DNA from: a virus
DNA length: 22,469 nt
Reading direction: 5' to 3' (one strand)
IMG/VR virus record: IMGVR_UViG_3300046330_000547
Location: 1 to 22,469 of that record
Positions 22,076-22,469 of this stretch are shown one piece after another. The notes under the pieces were generated by a model. That model saw only the letters and a list, made by a program, of their open reading frames with translations. It was not told where the DNA came from and did not search any database. Every line of letters starts with the position of its first letter. The first letter of the stretch is position 1. A program made the translations under genes and the position numbers.

Positions 22076-22469
22076 TTAATCTTGAGTGAATAAAATGTGT
22101 GATAATGCAGTTTTTGCTCCAGAAGGAATTGCAGGTAAACCATTATTGATTACTGCTCCTTGATTAACATCTCCCGCTAACATAATAGACGCAAATGGTC
22201 TTTTAGTTAGAATAGTAGCAGTTAAAATTCCTTTGTAAGAATGACCTGAAGGTAAACTTACATAAGCCCCATTTGAAATAGCTAATGGCTTGTAAACTCC
22301 TGTTGCATCTTCAACAATGATAACTCTACCAGCTTTTAATACTTCTTCAGTAACACCTGATACATCCAATGTTTTACCTCCTGGAATATCATGGTCTACT
22401 TTTTTGATAATAATACAGTCCAAAGTTGTGTCAACTTGAATAGGTGTATTAGTTAGATCGCCCTTTGTG
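22076..22469 (-). CDS. Partial capsid-associated protein (decoration-like), 5' part outside window
   Basis: The reading frame is open through the right edge of the window: residues T-K-G-D-L-T-N-T-P-I-Q-V-D-T-T precede the internal Leu-Asp-Cys-Ile segment, so the true start lies outside and a TTG at 22423 is not it. The visible C-terminal 131 residues are beta-rich (I-P-G-G-K-T-L-D-V, R-V-I-I-V-E-D-A-T-G-V-Y-K-P-L, S-Y-K-G-I-L-T-A-T-I) and end S-H-I-L-F-T-Q-D. A small beta-rich protein directly upstream of the capsid gene is typical for head decoration or head fibre proteins. A scaffold or protease is less likely because the visible part is beta-rich. Function inferred from position. Confidence 0.55.
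   Translation of the reverse strand, partial: TKGDLTNTPIQVDTTLDCIIIKKVDHDIPGGKTLDVSGVTEEVLKAGRVIIVEDATGVYKPLAISNGAYVSLPSGHSYKGILTATILTKRPFASIMLAGDVNQGAVINNGLPAIPSGAKTALSHILFTQD

Noticed and set aside
22076-22423. Complete 115-residue gene starting with TTG at 22423
   Set aside because: The frame is open without a stop to the window edge, so the gene is partial and its start lies outside.
1-22469. CRISPR arrays, tRNA genes, IS elements, integrase or attachment sites
   Set aside because: I looked for regularly spaced repeats, cloverleaf-like inverted repeats and recombinase motifs and saw none; nearly the whole window is coding.

Overview
This window is the late (structural and lysis) region of a tailed phage or prophage of a Flavobacterium-like bacterium (Bacteroidota). 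The host inference rests on low GC, dense Asn/Lys/Ile-rich proteins, signal peptides of the 'MKKYFLLLLFTA..LQAQ' style, and two exact TAnnTTTG promoter -7 elements. The order (capsid, connectors, tail tube, roughly 1,100-residue tape measure, tail tip, fibres, lysis) fits a long non-contractile (siphovirus-like) tail; I see no sheath gene. No integrase, repressor, terminase, portal, tRNA, IS or attachment site is inside the window, so I cannot tell integrated prophage from free phage.

Layout: every gene except one runs on the minus strand, so the window reads from right to left. (1) Head and neck, 22469-19660: a partial capsid-associated protein cut by the window edge, the major capsid protein, and two probable connector or tail-completion proteins. 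(2) Tail shaft, 19648-14169: tail tube protein with a C-terminal Ig-like domain, a 70-residue protein, a hairpin terminator, a 149-residue protein, a probable tail assembly protein, and the tape measure. (3) Tail tip, 14166-9938: two large proteins, the second with an Ig/SprB-like insert. (4) A boundary at 9568-9937: a plus-strand gene for a 70-residue His-rich membrane protein, a perfect bidirectional terminator, and a very AT-rich divergent promoter region. (5) Fibre module, 9567-1987: a small 135-residue protein, a 767-residue fibre with an S74 chaperone domain, a 351-residue fibronectin type III protein, four small proteins that each carry one fibre-type domain, and a 770-residue beta-rich fibre or spike. 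(6) Lysis module, 1975-1: five small membrane proteins (holin candidates), a GH73-type glucosaminidase endolysin, and the start of a membrane-anchored spanin-like protein cut by the left edge.

Genes are packed with gaps of 0-16 bases or short overlaps, consistent with coupled translation. The terminator at 9888-9919 and promoter at 9596-9589 split the region into a virion operon and a fibre/lysis operon. Most unusual are the Sec-type signal peptides on two consecutive fibre-like proteins, the isolated divergent His-rich gene, and a fibre whose usual domains appear as separate consecutive polypeptides. Three minimal-ORF starts (TTG at 9600, 18522 and 22423) are not used here: two are replaced by downstream ATGs and the third gene simply continues beyond the window. 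One 59-residue gene at 655-834 was found by reading the gap between longer ORFs.
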